Origin: Sipunculus nudus
Taxonomy: Eukaryota > Annelida > Sipuncula > Golfingiida > Sipunculidae
Direction: 5' to 3'
Length of the DNA stretch: 64,000 nt
Assembly: GCA_026874595.1 (NCBI GenBank)
Contig: CM049314.1
Location: forward strand, 36,375,229-36,439,228
The notes below the pieces were generated by a model. The model worked only from the letters and a program-made list of their open reading frames with translations, did not search any database and was not told where the DNA came from. Made by a program: the position numbers and the translations under genes. Numbering within the stretch: the first letter of the stretch is position 1; every line of letters begins with the position of its first letter. Shown here piece by piece: positions 29,001-44,000 of this stretch.

Positions 29001-32000
29001 GTCAAATGACACCCATGTAGTGGAAGGCCTACTACATCTATTTATTTGCCGTATTATTGGACATTTAGACCAGTAATCACACATAACCACTCATGGGTTT
29101 TGGAAGAAAATTTCATGATTATATACACCTACCTGCATATGGGTTTTAAGCCTTGCATTGTTGATACTCCTTTTCTTTGATAAAATTGTTACTATACAAC
29201 ATAAGCAAGAATATTAGATGGGCAACTGACCAGCTGTTGAATGTTCGTCAGCAGGCCATGAGCCGCGATTTCTTTGAGCACACGTTCATTGGTTTGGAAA
29301 TTGTCCACCAGGCGTGAGAAACACAGGCACACGCTCTCTATAGACTTCTTGTCCTGAGAAATAACAATACATAGCCATGTGTCATGAAAATGTAAATACT
29401 GTGGTTGGCTTCACAGTCACAGGGTTAAAATTTCATTATCTTCACAGTTTCAATGTTTCACGAGGGTTTCATTTTTGCGATCTCGCCATAAGAAAATCCT
29501 ACACAAAATAAAGCCTAATTATATATATTTTAATTATACAAAATAATATGTGCGAATTCTGAATAATTAGACAATTTAACATAAAAAAAAATTAAATCAT
29601 TTAAAACACCTGAAATAATTTATTATAGCATCCTCTGAACATACAAGATCTTATTATTTATGTTAAATATCATTTAGCTTTCGACTTGCTTTCCACTATG
29701 GGACTTTTATTCACGAAGGTATCATTTTCGCGATAATCCCCCATTCACAAATATCACGAATTAGGAACCCTTGTGAACAAAAAGGCAACCACAGTATATA
29801 CTGCCTGGAAATAAGTATTTTATCTGGAAAACATGAATCGTCTACTATTTCAATGAGCAGCCCTCCTTCCAGGTATAGACTCGCGTTTCTGGTTTCATTT
29901 TCATACATGACTGCCCAGCCTTCTGTCTATGTTTCTGTGCAGAAGATGTCTAGAAATATTAGTACCTTTTGCGTAAATGATATGAAAGAGCATGCTGGTT
30001 TTCATCATTAGCCAACCTCTACCCCAAAGAAAACTTGCCTGTTGTGTGAGCCTATTACTGAGAAGGGGTAACGACTCCCTGATGTGTGTAAACTCGTCAC
30101 TGTTCATACTCTGGCAGCAGTTGGCAGTGATGGCCAGAGCGCTCCGCTGGGCCGTGATGGAGAAGAAATCAAGGTACATCAGACAAGCTGAGATACCTCC
30201 CTGTAATTATAACCACATAATTAAAATTGTCACAAGCAACAATAACTGAATAAATAGCAACTATTATTTAGTTTTCAATAAATAGAATATAGAAGACCCT
30301 TGGTAAAACTTATAAAATTATAATCATGGCAATGATACAACACAGAGAATCAAGAGAATTTTTACAAACTGAATGTCAATGATAATGGAAATTTTAAAGC
30401 CTGGTAACCATTATATAACTGCAACTGGGACCACAATGTGTTCTGTGTATAATACCTTAGGAGGCAAAATAATATTTTTATTTATCTTATTTTACACAAC
30501 AGAACATTTATACATTTTTCCATGAAGGTAATTCTATGGCTTGATGGTTGAACTACATACACTAGATGGGGATCAAGGTTACCATACAAACAGAATATAT
30601 TTTAACTAGATATTTCTTGGCACCGCAGGTGCCATAGTATCCCCATACAATTAATCCCCCCCCCCCTTTAAGAATAGGCCCCCCATCTTCAGCAACAATT
30701 AATATCAGACCACACTCATAGAAAAGGTCACTCTCAACAGTTTCCGGTACATGACAATACTATCCAAGATCTTCGATCAAGTTGATTTTTGGATATGCAT
30801 AATGTATAAGTAATCTGTCCATTAGTTTTTGACTAATTAATGCTCACAGTACTGCTAAGTGGCAATGATGGGGTATTAAACAGCACGAAAACATGTTAAA
30901 GAATAACAGGTGGCGCCACCTGTTTCTGGTACATGACAATACTAATCCAAGATCTTCAGTCAAGTTGATTTTTGGACCAATCTATGCATCCCTTATTGAG
31001 ATATTAATGATTTTGTGCAATTTTCACCATATATGGCAATATTCAAGGTCAAGGCCACTCTAATAGGAAAGGTCATGACCCAAATTTATATATACATCAT
31101 CCCATAACCCATGTCTATGTATATGCATAATATGAAAGACATCTGTCTGATAGTTTTTGACTTATAATGCTCACAGTACTGTTAAGTGGCAATGATGGGG
31201 CATTAAACGGCACTAAAACAAGTAAAAGAATAACAGGTGGCGCCACCTGTTTATGGTACATGACACTACTATCCAAGATCTTCAGTCAAGTTGATTTTTG
31301 GACCAATCCATGCATCCCTTATTGAGAAATTAATGATTTTGTGTGATTTTCACCATATATGGCAATATTAAAGGTCAAGGCCACTCTCATAGGAAAGGTC
31401 ATGACCCCAATTTAAATAAACATCATCCCATAACCCATATCTATGTATATGCATAATATAAAAGAAATCTGTCTATTATTTTTTTACTTATAATGTTCAC
31501 AGTACTGTCAAGTAGCAATTTTGGGGGTATTAAACGGCACAAAAACAAGTAAAAGAATAATAGGTGGCGCCACCAGTTTCTGGAACATGACAACCCTAAC
31601 CATGATCTTCCATCAACTTGATTTTGGGATCAATCCATGCAAGATTTCTTGAGATATTTAAGAATTCATGTGATTTTCCCCAAAATTGGATCTATTCAAG
31701 GTCAAGGACACTCTCCTAGTCAAGGTCATGACCTCATTTTGAATAGGCGTCGTCCTCTTACCCATATCTATACATATACCAAGTTTGGTAAAGATCCATG
31801 AAATATTTTTTGAGTTATCGCGCCAACAAGATTTATATGAGTGGCGGTGGGACCGGTATGAAAACACAGTATCCCCCGACTTTGTCTGGGGATACAATTA
31901 AAGCCTACAGGATTTCAGGTCATATGGCTAGGAATAATCTAGATGTCATCTATTGTGAAAAAGACATTGGTACTAATCTCCATGTTCTGCCTTTGAAGAA

Positions 32001-35000
32001 GCAGAAATCAAACTAGAATAAGGTTGTTTTTACAATGCAAAAACAGATTATTTTGTCTCCCATCCCTATGGGCCTCCTATCCCAAACTCTGAGGGAAAAA
32101 ATACAGACTACTCCAAAAGTGACAGGGGTCACAAATAATTTCTATTCCTGCTAATTTGACCTTGAAGATCCTGGTCAAGGTCACCATTTTCGGAACTCTA
32201 CAAATAACTTGTTGAACAATTAGTCTTTCAAATTTGCGTAAAAAAAATTTGTGATACTTTAAAAGTTATGGCGTTCACTTAATATTTTTATATTGGCCAA
32301 TTTTATCTTGATGATGGTCAAGGTCATTGGTTTTCAAACTTGTCCGAGATATTGGTAGAAACAATTAAAATTTCAAATCTCATGAAAAATGCTGAGTCAT
32401 TCAAAGGTTAACTAGATTACGGGTAGTCGACAAGCGACTACGTGTATCCGCCTAAATCAGAGTGGAACGGGTGAAGTGAGGCATGGATTAAGTGGCAAGG
32501 GGAAATAGAGTGAAGTGTTGCATATTAGCATGGATGTCTGCAGCCAAATTGTGTATGAAGGTTGCCCCCCCCTACCACAAAATCCAGAAAGCCGTCCCAG
32601 TTGTATACATATGCAAAATTTAAGGCAGATAAGTCAAACCACTACATGTATATGAGTGATTTTAGCCCGTGGCAGACAATCAGATGGACGCTGAGCAAAA
32701 ATGGTTGCAGGTGAGGGCACCAGTTTTGCGTATGATAAAGAGCTATGTGAGAACTATACACATGCAAAACTTTGGCCCAATCGGTCAAACGGTTCCCAAG
32801 ATATAAGCTTGGATGTCTGCTGCATAAACTAGAATGCAGGTGGCTCCACCTGTCATAAAATCAAGAGAGCTGTCGGGGATGTATAAACCTGCAAAATTTT
32901 AGCCAGATATGTCAAACCACTGCCGAGATATGAGTGATTTTATCCCAAGGCAGACAAACAGACAGGAGCTGTGCAAAAATGGCTGTAGGTGGCGCCACCA
33001 GTTTTGCGTATGTTATAAAGCTCTCCAAGGGCTACGTTTGTGCAAAAAAATTTTCCTGATCGGTCAAACGGTTCCCGAGATATGAGCTTGGATGTCTGCA
33101 GCGTAAACATATATGTAGGTGGCGCCATCTGTCATAAAATCACAAAAGCTATCCAGGATGTATACGCATGCCGAATTTCCGGTGAATTAGTCAAGTCACT
33201 GCAGAGATATGAGTGATTTTAACCCAAGGCAGACAAACAGATGGACACTGTGCAAACATGGTTGCAGGTGGCGCCACCATTTTTTGTGTATGTTATAAAG
33301 CTCTCCAAGGGCTACATTTGCGCAAAAAAATTTTTCCTGATTGGTCAAACAGTTCATGAGATATGAGCTTGGATGTCTGCAGCGTAAACGTGAATGTAGG
33401 TGGCGCCACCTGTCACAAAATCAGAAAAGCTATCCAGGATGTATACGCATGCCAAATTTCAGGTGAATTAGTCAAGTCACTGCAGAGATATGAGTGATTT
33501 TAACCCAAGGCAGACGAACAGATGGACACTGTGCAAACATGGTTGCAGGTGGCGCCACCATTTTTTGTGTATGTTATAAAGCTCTCCAAGGGCTACATTT
33601 GTGCAAAAAAATTTTCCTGATCGGTCAAACGGTTCCCAAGATATGAGCTTGGATGTCTGCAGCGTAAACGTGAATGTAGGTGGCGCCACCTGTCACAAAA
33701 TCAGAAAAGCTATCCAGGATGTATACGCATGCCAATTTTCAGGTGAATTAGTCAAGTCACTGCAGAGATATGAGTGATTTTAACCCAAGGCAGACGAACA
33801 GATGGACACTGTGCAAACATGGTTGCAGGTGGCGCCACCATTTTTTGTGTATGTTATAAAGCTCTCCAAGGGCTACATTTGTGCAAAAAAATTTTCCTGA
33901 TCCGTCAAACGGTTCCCGAGATATGTGGGTTTATGTGTGGAAACAGACGCACAAACGGACGCAGAGCGCAGAGGAAAGGTCAGAGGTCAAAACAAAATCG
34001 GGGCGCAGCAGTTCACATGTGACCCGAACATAATCCCGGGTTTCGTAAAATTCCGCCCAGCGGTTACGGAGGAGTTCTCCAGAAACCTACGCGGCGGCAG
34101 CGGCGGCGGCGGCGGCGTGCAGCTGAAAACATAGTGTCCGCAAAACTCTGTTTTGGCGGATACAATTATCACATTCACAAGAAATGACACAGACGACAAT
34201 GGAGGATGACAATGACAGACCAATCACTATATGTCTCCCCCCCACCCATGGGAGGGGAGACATAATCAAAATAAGGACTTTCAGCTCCTGATTGCAATAT
34301 TAACTCCCAATACGATACATGATTATACAATCATATGAGACAGATAGATTCCAAGCCTAATTTTCTCTTTGTATAATGAAATGAGAAATTTTCCCATTTT
34401 CATAAACAAGGGACCTATGGGTCACGGCGCTCAGCTGTTATATATGATTAAAAAATATGATTTAGGAATGAGGCACATGCTGGTTTGGTGTGGTAATAAA
34501 TATAAGCTTTATTATGAGTTCTTGGTGTTTAGCTTATGTATGATTATGATATTATCTTTGGAGACAGGGAAGAGGATTGATTTCATTTATTTTATTAACA
34601 AATGGAGTACTATTGTCACACAGATTTTGACTTGGCCATATAACTTATAAGCAGAACATATGATATAAGAGTTTAACTATTTATTAAAAAAAAATTACAA
34701 ATATTGTCCCAAATATAATTTATATTAAAAATAATAAGAGAATCTTATGATTTTTTAAAATGAAATATAACTGAAATGATTATTAAAATAATATTAAAGA
34801 ATATATTTATGAATGCATTCATGAATACATTTTGAAAGTATTAGCACTGGTATTCATATACTTTCATTTTTACCTGAATTCCAATTCTTTATGCAAGACA
34901 TTTTATAATGGAGTACATATTCATATTCGTATTTAAATACAATTGCAAAGTTTTCCCACCATTACTGGCATTTATTCAGTTTTCACCAAAGAATTATGTT

Positions 35001-38000
35001 GAGAATCCAGAATATACAAAATTCACACATTTAAATTATGATCAAAAGTACCTGGTTTTATGGCTTTTATTTATATTAAAAAAAAAAAAATGTAATATAT
35101 TCATTTTGGACTAATTTCACATCAATGTACACACTAGACACAGTAGGAATCTAGATTAATAATATCAACTGCATCTTTGTCTATCATTAATTTCCTTCAT
35201 ATGATCCCTAATGATTAGTAATGAATAATATGATTTACTTTTTTATCATTAAAATTGAACTGAACAAGGGACCTATGGGTCACGACGCTCAGCTGATCAT
35301 GATTGAACTATAAATGTATCACCATTGTGATACTATATTTAGTCGACAAACCTTATGAATATCATGGACCTATTAGGCTATTTTAAAGGAATATAATGTA
35401 ATATGCGAGTAAATCATGTATGAAATTACCTGACTGATGGATTAATATGGAGTAAATATAGTGGTTTATTTTTTATTTATTTGGGAGCTGTTGAAAATAG
35501 CAATATATTTGAGCAAATATGAATGCAATGACAGTACACTAAGCAGTGGTAGAATGATGATAAGGCTATTTGTTGAAGGATCTATAGTGTATAGAAGTCC
35601 GCAAGATCAATTTGACATATATAATGTTATTATTAACTATGCTGAAGAGTGGATTTATGAATTGTGACTGTATGACATGATATCTCTTAGGTCTTGACAA
35701 GGTACATTATATTGATGCCCACCACATCTACATATTACACAATATTGACATAATTTCTGGCACGTACATAGGCAACAAACAGTTATACAAGATATAAAAA
35801 TATGAATATATCTGATTCAACTTGTTCTCGTTTACTGAGGCTGACATTGGGATGGGGTTCGGAGAAGGAAACAGTGTGGGCAGCAAGGAGGGTTGGATGT
35901 AGAGAGAAAAGGAGATAGAGAGAGAGAGAGGGAGCATTCAACAGTACTTAAACACCTGGAAGGTTAAAATCTAAAATATTATGAAATGTAGATAAAGTCT
36001 GAAAGAAAGAGGTAATCTAGGCTATGGTTGGTTGATATGATTGAAGAAGTTGTTGCAAATAATATTTTAAGATCTGACCTTGCGCTTTCATTGGATACCT
36101 TTTTGACAGGCTGTTGACAGTTCAACATTTTACACATTTGTCTAATGAGATCCAATTTTTTTAATTTAAACTTTAATTAAACTGTTTTTTCTATTTTATG
36201 ATATGTATACAGTTGCTATAAAATCCCCACTCCACAGGCGGAAGGACTTGATGAAGGGGGGGGGGGGGGTTACGATGGGAGTTACAACGCCTCTGTCTCT
36301 CTGTATATATTTTCTTCAAATTATTAAATTTTATGCTATAGCAATAGCACTATTGTTGACAGTGCGAAGGAGCAAGGACTTAGTGGGGTGGGGGAAGGGG
36401 ATGGTGGGAGTTACAATACCCTTGCATATACCTACAGGATATGAAATTTAATTAATCAGAGCTTACAGGAAACTAGATGTGTCGGAACGACACGAATGCC
36501 CCCGCCTGGGGCAAATTAGAAACATTTGTTAAATTTTGTAAATTTTTTTAAGTTCAGGAAGTGTTGTATGGTCAAAAGTAGGTCAACAAGGGCAAAATGC
36601 AAACTCGATCTGTAAAGGGTCATTATCAAGCAACACACCAAAAATCAGGCCAGTATCTGCAAGCATTGTGAAAAAAAGTCCATATATGTGCATTTTTCAT
36701 GAAAATTTCTGTCTTTCATGAAATTTTCTATGTTCAGGATCTGTCATATGGTGAAAAATAGGTTAACTGGGACGAAACGCGAACTCGATCTGTAAGTGGT
36801 CATTATGCGCCCACAGACCAAACATTAGGCCAGTATCTGTAAGCATTGCATTGCGAAACTAGAATATTAGCAAAAGTTGATAATCATTTATAAATTTAAA
36901 TTGGAGAGGTATATACCATGTTTCATAACAATCCACCAAATGCTTCCTGAGAAATAAGCTCCTAAGTTTTTTTCTATAAAAAAGCTCTGTGACCTTGAAA
37001 AATAGGTCAAGATCACCCATCTTTGAACTTGACCAAGATTTTGTAAATATAATGCAATAGGACTGAAGAAATGAAGTTCCTGTGTTGAATACCTTTGGAG
37101 ATATCCTGCACAAAAGGCCAAAATTGAAAAAATCCGATAAAATTTCATTAAAAAATCAGAAATTGCAGGTGGCGCCACCAAAATTGTGCAGCACATACAG
37201 ACCATCAGTCCCAATGATCATAGTAAGTTTTGTGAAAATCCACACAATGGTTCCTGAGATATAAACTTCTGAGTGTTTTATTATAATCAGCTCTAAAATG
37301 TAGAAAAATGGGTCAAGGTCACCCATCTTCGAACTTGACCGAGATTTTATCGATATACATCTTCACTGCTGAAATAAAATTCCAACGGTGAATCCTTTTA
37401 GAGATATCCCGCTCACAAGGTAAAAGTTAACAGACGCGGAACGGACAGACGGACGGACAGACACCGGACAGACAGATGGACAGCTTGGGTGACGACAATA
37501 GCCCATCAGCCTATGAGCTGAGGGCTAAAAACGGCTGTACATGTGTATTTGTCATGAAAATTTCTATTTTTCCTGAATTTTTCTAAGTTTAGGAGCCGTA
37601 AAACGGTCAAAAGTAGGTCAACCGGGAGGAAACACGAACTTGATCTGTAACCGGTCATTATCTGCCCACACACCAAAAATCAGGCCAATATCTGCAGCCA
37701 TTGCGAAAAAAAGTCCGTACATGTGTATTTGTCATGAAAATTTCTATTTTTCATGAAATTTTCTAAGTTTAGGAGCCGTAAAACGGTCAAAAGTAGGTCA
37801 ACCGGGACGAAACGCGAACTCGATCTGTAACTGGTCTATATCTGCTCACACACCAAAAATCAGGCCAATATCTGCATGCATTGCGAAAAAAAGTCCGTAC
37901 ATGTGTATCTGTCATGAATATTTCTATTTTTCATGAAATTTTCTAAGTTTAGGAGCTGTAAAACGGTCAAAAGTAGGTCAACCGGGACGAAACGCGAACT

Positions 38001-41000
38001 CGATCTGTAACTGGTCTATATCTGCCCACACACCAAAAATCAGGCCAATATCTGCAGGCATTGCGGAAAAAAGTCCGTACAACTGTTTGATTTCGGAAGG
38101 ACGGAATGACGGACATGGGTAAAACTATATGCCCCGGCCACTTTGTGGCGGGGGCATAAAAAAAGTTTATTCATAATTATTAAATATTTAAAAAGGGCAA
38201 GAAAGCTAGAGAAACAAAGCAAATAATTTTAATTCCCATTCTTCTGAGCCAGGAAATTATGAACAATTTTACATAAATTCCCTTTTTTATAACATCATTT
38301 TTTTCCAGGTTTGAAAATGTAACTAAACATTTAGAGTATAACATATATATGTGAATATTTCAGTTGATTCACATTTCTTAATTGCATCAACATATATATC
38401 TAATAAATTAGGTTTATAGTACCTGTCAACATAATGGGGTGGAGGGAGGAAGGGAGGCATAGGGGTGAGAGAGAGAGAAAGAGAGAGAGAGAAAGAGAGC
38501 TAGAAAGAGAGAAAGGGAAAGAGAGAGGAGAAAGGCTCTCTGGTAATTACTGCCTGACCCAGCCTGACCAAGACACTCACAGAAGCAGTAGGCAAGGAGT
38601 GAAGGTGTTATGTAACAGCCTGGAACACTGTTAACCAATGACTTGATGTAAACATTCAAGACATGGTGCTATAAATATGGGTCCCTGTGCTCAGCTGAAG
38701 TTGGCCTTGAAGGTAAAAATCTAAAATAATAATGGAGATCAAGTCTAAGATGAAAAGGTAATATATGCCATGGCTGGTTGACATGATTGGTTTGTATTGA
38801 TGAGTGAGAAATTGTTGCAAATAATATTTTGTGACCAAACCATGCATTCTCTATTGTCAAAATTGAAGCATGTGAGCAGTTTGTGAACATAAGATGTATA
38901 TTATTACCATGATCATTGGCTGGCTTTTTGATAGTTTGTTGACAGTTCAGTAGTTTACACATTTGCTCAATTGGATCTATTTTACATAATATATATTATT
39001 AAATATATGTATTTTTATTTTATAAAATGTATACAGTTGAAATATAACTGATGTCTCCAGTCCCCAGATGCAAGAACCTGGTGGTGGTTGGGGGGGGGGG
39101 GGGGGGGGGGAGGGCTGGAATGATGGGAGTTACAACATCTCTGTATTAACATAGTGTATATACATATAGGATTTCCACTTAATTCAACAATACTTACAGG
39201 ATTAAATAGTCCATTCACAATTACATAATATTTAAAAAAGGACAGACAGACTGTTAGACAAACAAAGCTGATAATATATTTTAATATTTTAAAGTTTTTC
39301 ATCTGCAATATTACACATCTGAATACATAAGTTGCTTTCAAATTTCAGACTTTAATGGCTTAAATCCATACACATACAGCATATGAAAGTTATTTCAACA
39401 GTGCTTAAAGGAAAAATTTCATAATTAGTATATATATTTAATGATAATTGAGAGATGATGGACAAACAAGAGCTGATCACTTTATGTTCCATTCTCCTGG
39501 GGCAAGAATATGTTTCAATATTAGATCTTAATTTTTTCTTATCCAATTATCTTTCAAATTGAAAAAATTGTACACATTTGCAATGTTAACTAATGTCCCA
39601 GTGCACAGGTGACGGTGAGGTGCTAAGGATCAATGACAGCCGGGGGGGGGGGGGGGGGGGGGGGGGGGGAAGAGATGGGATTAACAACACTTTTGCATAA
39701 ACATTCAGGGCAAACAAAGCCTGATCTCCAATTCTGCTGAGGCTCGAAAATAATGAACACATGTTTGTATTAGATCCTCATTTTTTTATTTTAAGTTTAA
39801 TTTGTATACATTTCCAATATAACATATATTTCTGATTATAAACGTTGATTCATAATTCTGAATTGCATCATCATAAATCTCAATCTTGTCATGTAACACC
39901 ACATCATGCATACAAATGTATATTTATATATTCATGGGGGGGGGGGGGGGGGGGAGGGGGTGTGATATGAGAACAATTGTACACCTGTCACAGCAGGGGA
40001 TCTCCCCCAGTGACTGAAACAAATCAGGAACCCTGGCATAGCTGACTTCCAGTGACCTGGAGTGGCCTACCTGCATCTGGAACAAAGCAAGTGACTACAA
40101 TAGACCCTCAAGATAAAATTCAATAACTAGCCTAATTTTCAACCTTTTAGTTTCAAATTTCAGATTTAAACACATTAAATACTTATGTTTACATTCTGAG
40201 AAAATTAAATCAACAGTACTCACAGGGAAAAAATGTGCCATGGTCAAAGTTGGGTAAAATTTCAGGTACTGATTTTATGTTTATGCTAATAACTTATAAA
40301 ATTTACAAAATACAGATCTAATTTTGGGTATACAATTGAATCTTAATTAAACAAAGTTATATACTCAAAAAAAATTCTCTAGCTTCAATAATTTTCATGA
40401 AACCTGAGTAAATATTTTTCCTGATTTTTTACAAAGTCAATTTTGTTTGGGCACATAAAACAATTAAGCAATACTGACATCATTTCTGGCATGTGCATAG
40501 CGAATGTATAGAAAAATATGTATATTATATATGATCAAAGTCAGATCAGTGGTTTTGATACTAGGCAGTCCTGAAGTGTAACAAAGGGTTTTTAATGAAA
40601 AAATGAAGTTTTTCATAAATATCTCGAAGGAATGAAGTTCTGGTGACCAAATTCTTGGCATGGTAGGGGATTTTGGAGACATCTTACTGTATGCCTAATT
40701 TAAGGAACTTAGAGCTGAAGCTGGGGAGCGGAGCTCTAGCAAACTGCATAACACTAGGTTGATGTAAACAATATGTGACATGGTGCTTGAAAACTTGAAT
40801 AAAATCTAAAGTTTTTGATCAACTGGTTTCAAATTTTAAATGTTAACAGTTGAAATGCTAACAAAAACATGCTTTGAAAATTAAATCCACAGCAGTTACA
40901 GGAAAAAAACGTGCCATGGTCAAAGTTGGGCAAAGTTTAAGGTACCAATTTTTTATTTTTGCTAATATTTCAAAAAATTTAAAAGATTTTGATCAAATTT

Positions 41001-44000
41001 TGGGTATACAATTTAATTTTGATTAATAAAAGTTATATTACTGGGAAAAAAGTGCTTAGCTTTAACAAGTTTTGTGTTAAGTGATCAAATTTTTTTCCTG
41101 ATTATTTACAAAATGCATTATGTTTGGGCCCATAACTTTTTTAAATTATATAATACAGACCCAATTTCTGGCATGTACATAGGAACCATATAGAGGATTA
41201 TTTATGGTAAATATGAGGAAAAACAGATGAGTGGTTTTGATATTAGGCAGTCCTGAAGTGTGAAAATAGGATTTTAATAAAAAATTGAGGTTTTTCCTTA
41301 ATTTCTCAAAGGAACGAAGTCGCAAAGACCCAGTTTTCGGCTTGGTAGGAGATCTTGGGGACATCTAACATTATGCTGAATTTTGGATTCCTAGGTCTTA
41401 CGGTTTCAAAACGTGCCACATCTACGGACGGACGGACGGACGGACGGACGGACGGACGGACAGACGGACGGACGACGGACAATGGACCACGACTATAGCT
41501 CAGATGACTTATAGTCAGCTGAGCTAAAAATACCATAGGTGACTGCATGGTGTTATTTGGAGTACGTGACATTCTATCCATCGATACAAGATTCTTTTAT
41601 CATCAGTAACTGCAAGTTGATTTCCTGTTATTATAAACTAACAAATTCTTTTTTATTTTTCTTTAATTTGTTATTAAAAAACAATAAACATTTATTAATT
41701 TATTGTTAATTGTTATGTTGTTGGTTAAAACTACTAGATGAGTTGGGTTGGACACCTGGATCAACTGTGGCTGGCCATAAGCTGCCTACCTGCAACATAC
41801 GGCTCCCCTCATGCATGCATAATTTGCTGAAAGTTCAACAAGGTCAACATACAGGTGACTCAAGAGGGGCTGGAGAGAGTTAAGGTCTGACATGGTCTCA
41901 TAAAAACATTAATAAAAGCTACAATTTTTGGCCAATTTCTTTCAGCTTTCTAAACTAAAAAGCTGAAATCCTTGTGTGCATGATATGAAAATTATATCAA
42001 CTGTGCTCACAGGAAACAAATGTGCCATGGTCAAAGTTGGGCAAAATTTAAGGTACTAATTTTATATTTATACTAATAACATATAAAATTTGATAAAATT
42101 CAGGACTAATTTGGGGTATTCAATTGAATCTTGATTGAATAATGTTACATCCCTGGCAAAAAAAACTCTAGCTTCAGCAATCCCCTTGTTAAGGGAGTAA
42201 ATATATTTCTTGATTTGTTACATAGTGCATTATGTTTGGGCCCATAACTTAAAACAATTACGCAATACTGACATCATTTCTGGCATATGCATAGAGAATG
42301 TATAGAAAAATATGTATATTATATATGATTAAAGTCACATCAGTGGTTTTGATATAAGGCAGTCTTGAAGTGTAACAATGGGTTTTTAATGGAAAAATGA
42401 AGTTTTTCATTAATATCTCGAAGGTATTAAGTCCTAGTGACCAAATTCTTGGCATGGTAGGGAATTTTGGAGACATCTAATTGTATGCCAAATTTTAGGA
42501 ACTGAGAGCTGAAGCTGGGGAGCTGAGCTCTTGCAAACTGCATAACACTAGCTTGATGTAAACTATTTGTTACATGGTGCTTGAAAACTTGAATAAAATC
42601 TAGTTTTTGATCAACAGGTTTCAAATTTTTGGTGTTAACAGACAAAATGCTAACAAAAACATGCTGAGAAAATTAAATCCACAGTACTTACAGTAAAAAA
42701 ACGTGCCATGGTCAAAGTTGGGCAAAATTTAAGGTACCAATTTTATATTTTTGTTAATATTTTAAAAAATTTAAAAGATTTTGATCTTATTTTGGGTATA
42801 CAATTTAATTTTGATAAATTAAAGTTATATTACTGGAAAAAAAGTCCATAGCTTTAACAAGTTTTGTGTTAAGTGATCAAATATCTTTCCTGATTTTTTA
42901 CAAAATGCATTAAGTTTGGGCCCACAACTTTTTTAAATTATATAATACAGACATAATTTCTGGCATGTACATAGGAACTATATAGAAGAATATTTATGGT
43001 AAATATGAGGGAAAACAGATGAGTGGTTTTGATATTAGGCAGTCCTGAAGTGTGAAAATAGGTTTTTAATAAAAAATTGAGGTTTTTCCTTAATTTCTCA
43101 AAGGAACGAAGTCGCAAAGACCCAGTTTTCGGCTTGGTAGGAGATCTTGGGGACATCTAACATTATGCTGAATTTTGGATTCCTAGGTCTTGCGGTTTCA
43201 AAACGTGCCACATCTACGGACGGACGGACGGACGGACGGACGGACGACGGACAATGGACCACGACTATAGCTCAGATGACTTATAGTCAGCTGAGCTAAA
43301 AATTATATCTGAACAATTTGCACATCTATGTTATTCAACATATTTTTACCAATACCATTTCACCTCAGATGCCTCACATGGCACTGGGAGACTATTTTTA
43401 ACCGTCGCACATCACTTTTCAACAGTTTGATGACACGGACATCTGATGATACCAATAATGATAGTGCATCGGTCTTTCATCACTGCTATGAGAGTAAATA
43501 CATTCACCATAGGGCTATATCTTAATCATCTTGATACTTACTGCCTGCAGTATAGCTTTGCCATGTCGGGCTGAGAGCATCGCCAGGGCTGATAGTGCCT
43601 GCTCCGCCACGTCCATGCACTGTATGACTTGTAACTGAAACGGAACATAAATATGATAAAATTAATATAAACTATTTTTTTTTTAAATTCCTCATAATTT
43701 TTCCTACTACCTTGCGTTTAGAGCATACTAGATAAAACATGCAATAAAATTTTAAAAGAATGAAAAATAAAATTCACTATGAGCTTCCTCTGTTCCTGTT
43801 TCTTGGAACAAAATTCAACTTTAAATTGAAATAAGTGAGCAACTGAGACCAAACTATATTATTAACTACTAATTTATTTAATGTATTCATTCATCAGAAA
43901 TTATATCAAAACCATGATTGAATTTCTACATGTATCACAGTGAAAAAGACCACTTCTTATAGACTATTTAAAAGGGAAAATAATAAGATGTTGCAATAAC

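Larger units (their letters stand above)
35265..41527 (-). mobile_element. Helentron-like element, family H9 copy B, nested in copy A
   Basis: Starts CAAGGGACCTATGGGTCACG and CTCAGCTG and ends AGTCAGCTGAGCTAA after a GGAC array at 41,427-41,474. The interior differs from copies A and C: several 700-1,000-bp units with poly-G tracts (36,256; 39,090; 39,642; 39,936), and the alternating 40,440/41,120 modules shared with copy C. An H2 element is inserted at 36,473-38,159. The first modules may belong to a further subfamily. Confidence 0.65.
34407..43299 (-). mobile_element. Helentron-like element, family H9 copy A, outermost of a nest
   Basis: Left part (34,407-35,264) matches 44,914-45,753 and right part (41,528-43,299) matches 45,756-47,512 of the intact copy C. 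The interruption is copy B. Termini: CAAGGGACCTATGGGTCAC then CTCAGCTG on the left; ACGGACGG array, GACTTATAGTCAGCTGAG and CTAA on the right. Confidence 0.78.

Noticed and set aside
33080-33900. Regular 280-bp repeats resembling a CRISPR array
   Set aside because: Units are contiguous, far too long, and have no repeat-spacer alternation; the DNA is animal.
33774-34134. Open frames reading [13 protein letters not shown] and [12 protein letters not shown], repeated at 25,147-25,498
   Set aside because: They lie wholly inside the H3 tandem units, recur with the units, and have no protein-like conservation; they are by-products of the repeat.
38434-38634. Arg/Glu-rich open frame ([15 protein letters not shown])
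   Set aside because: Translation of a (GA)n purine tract.
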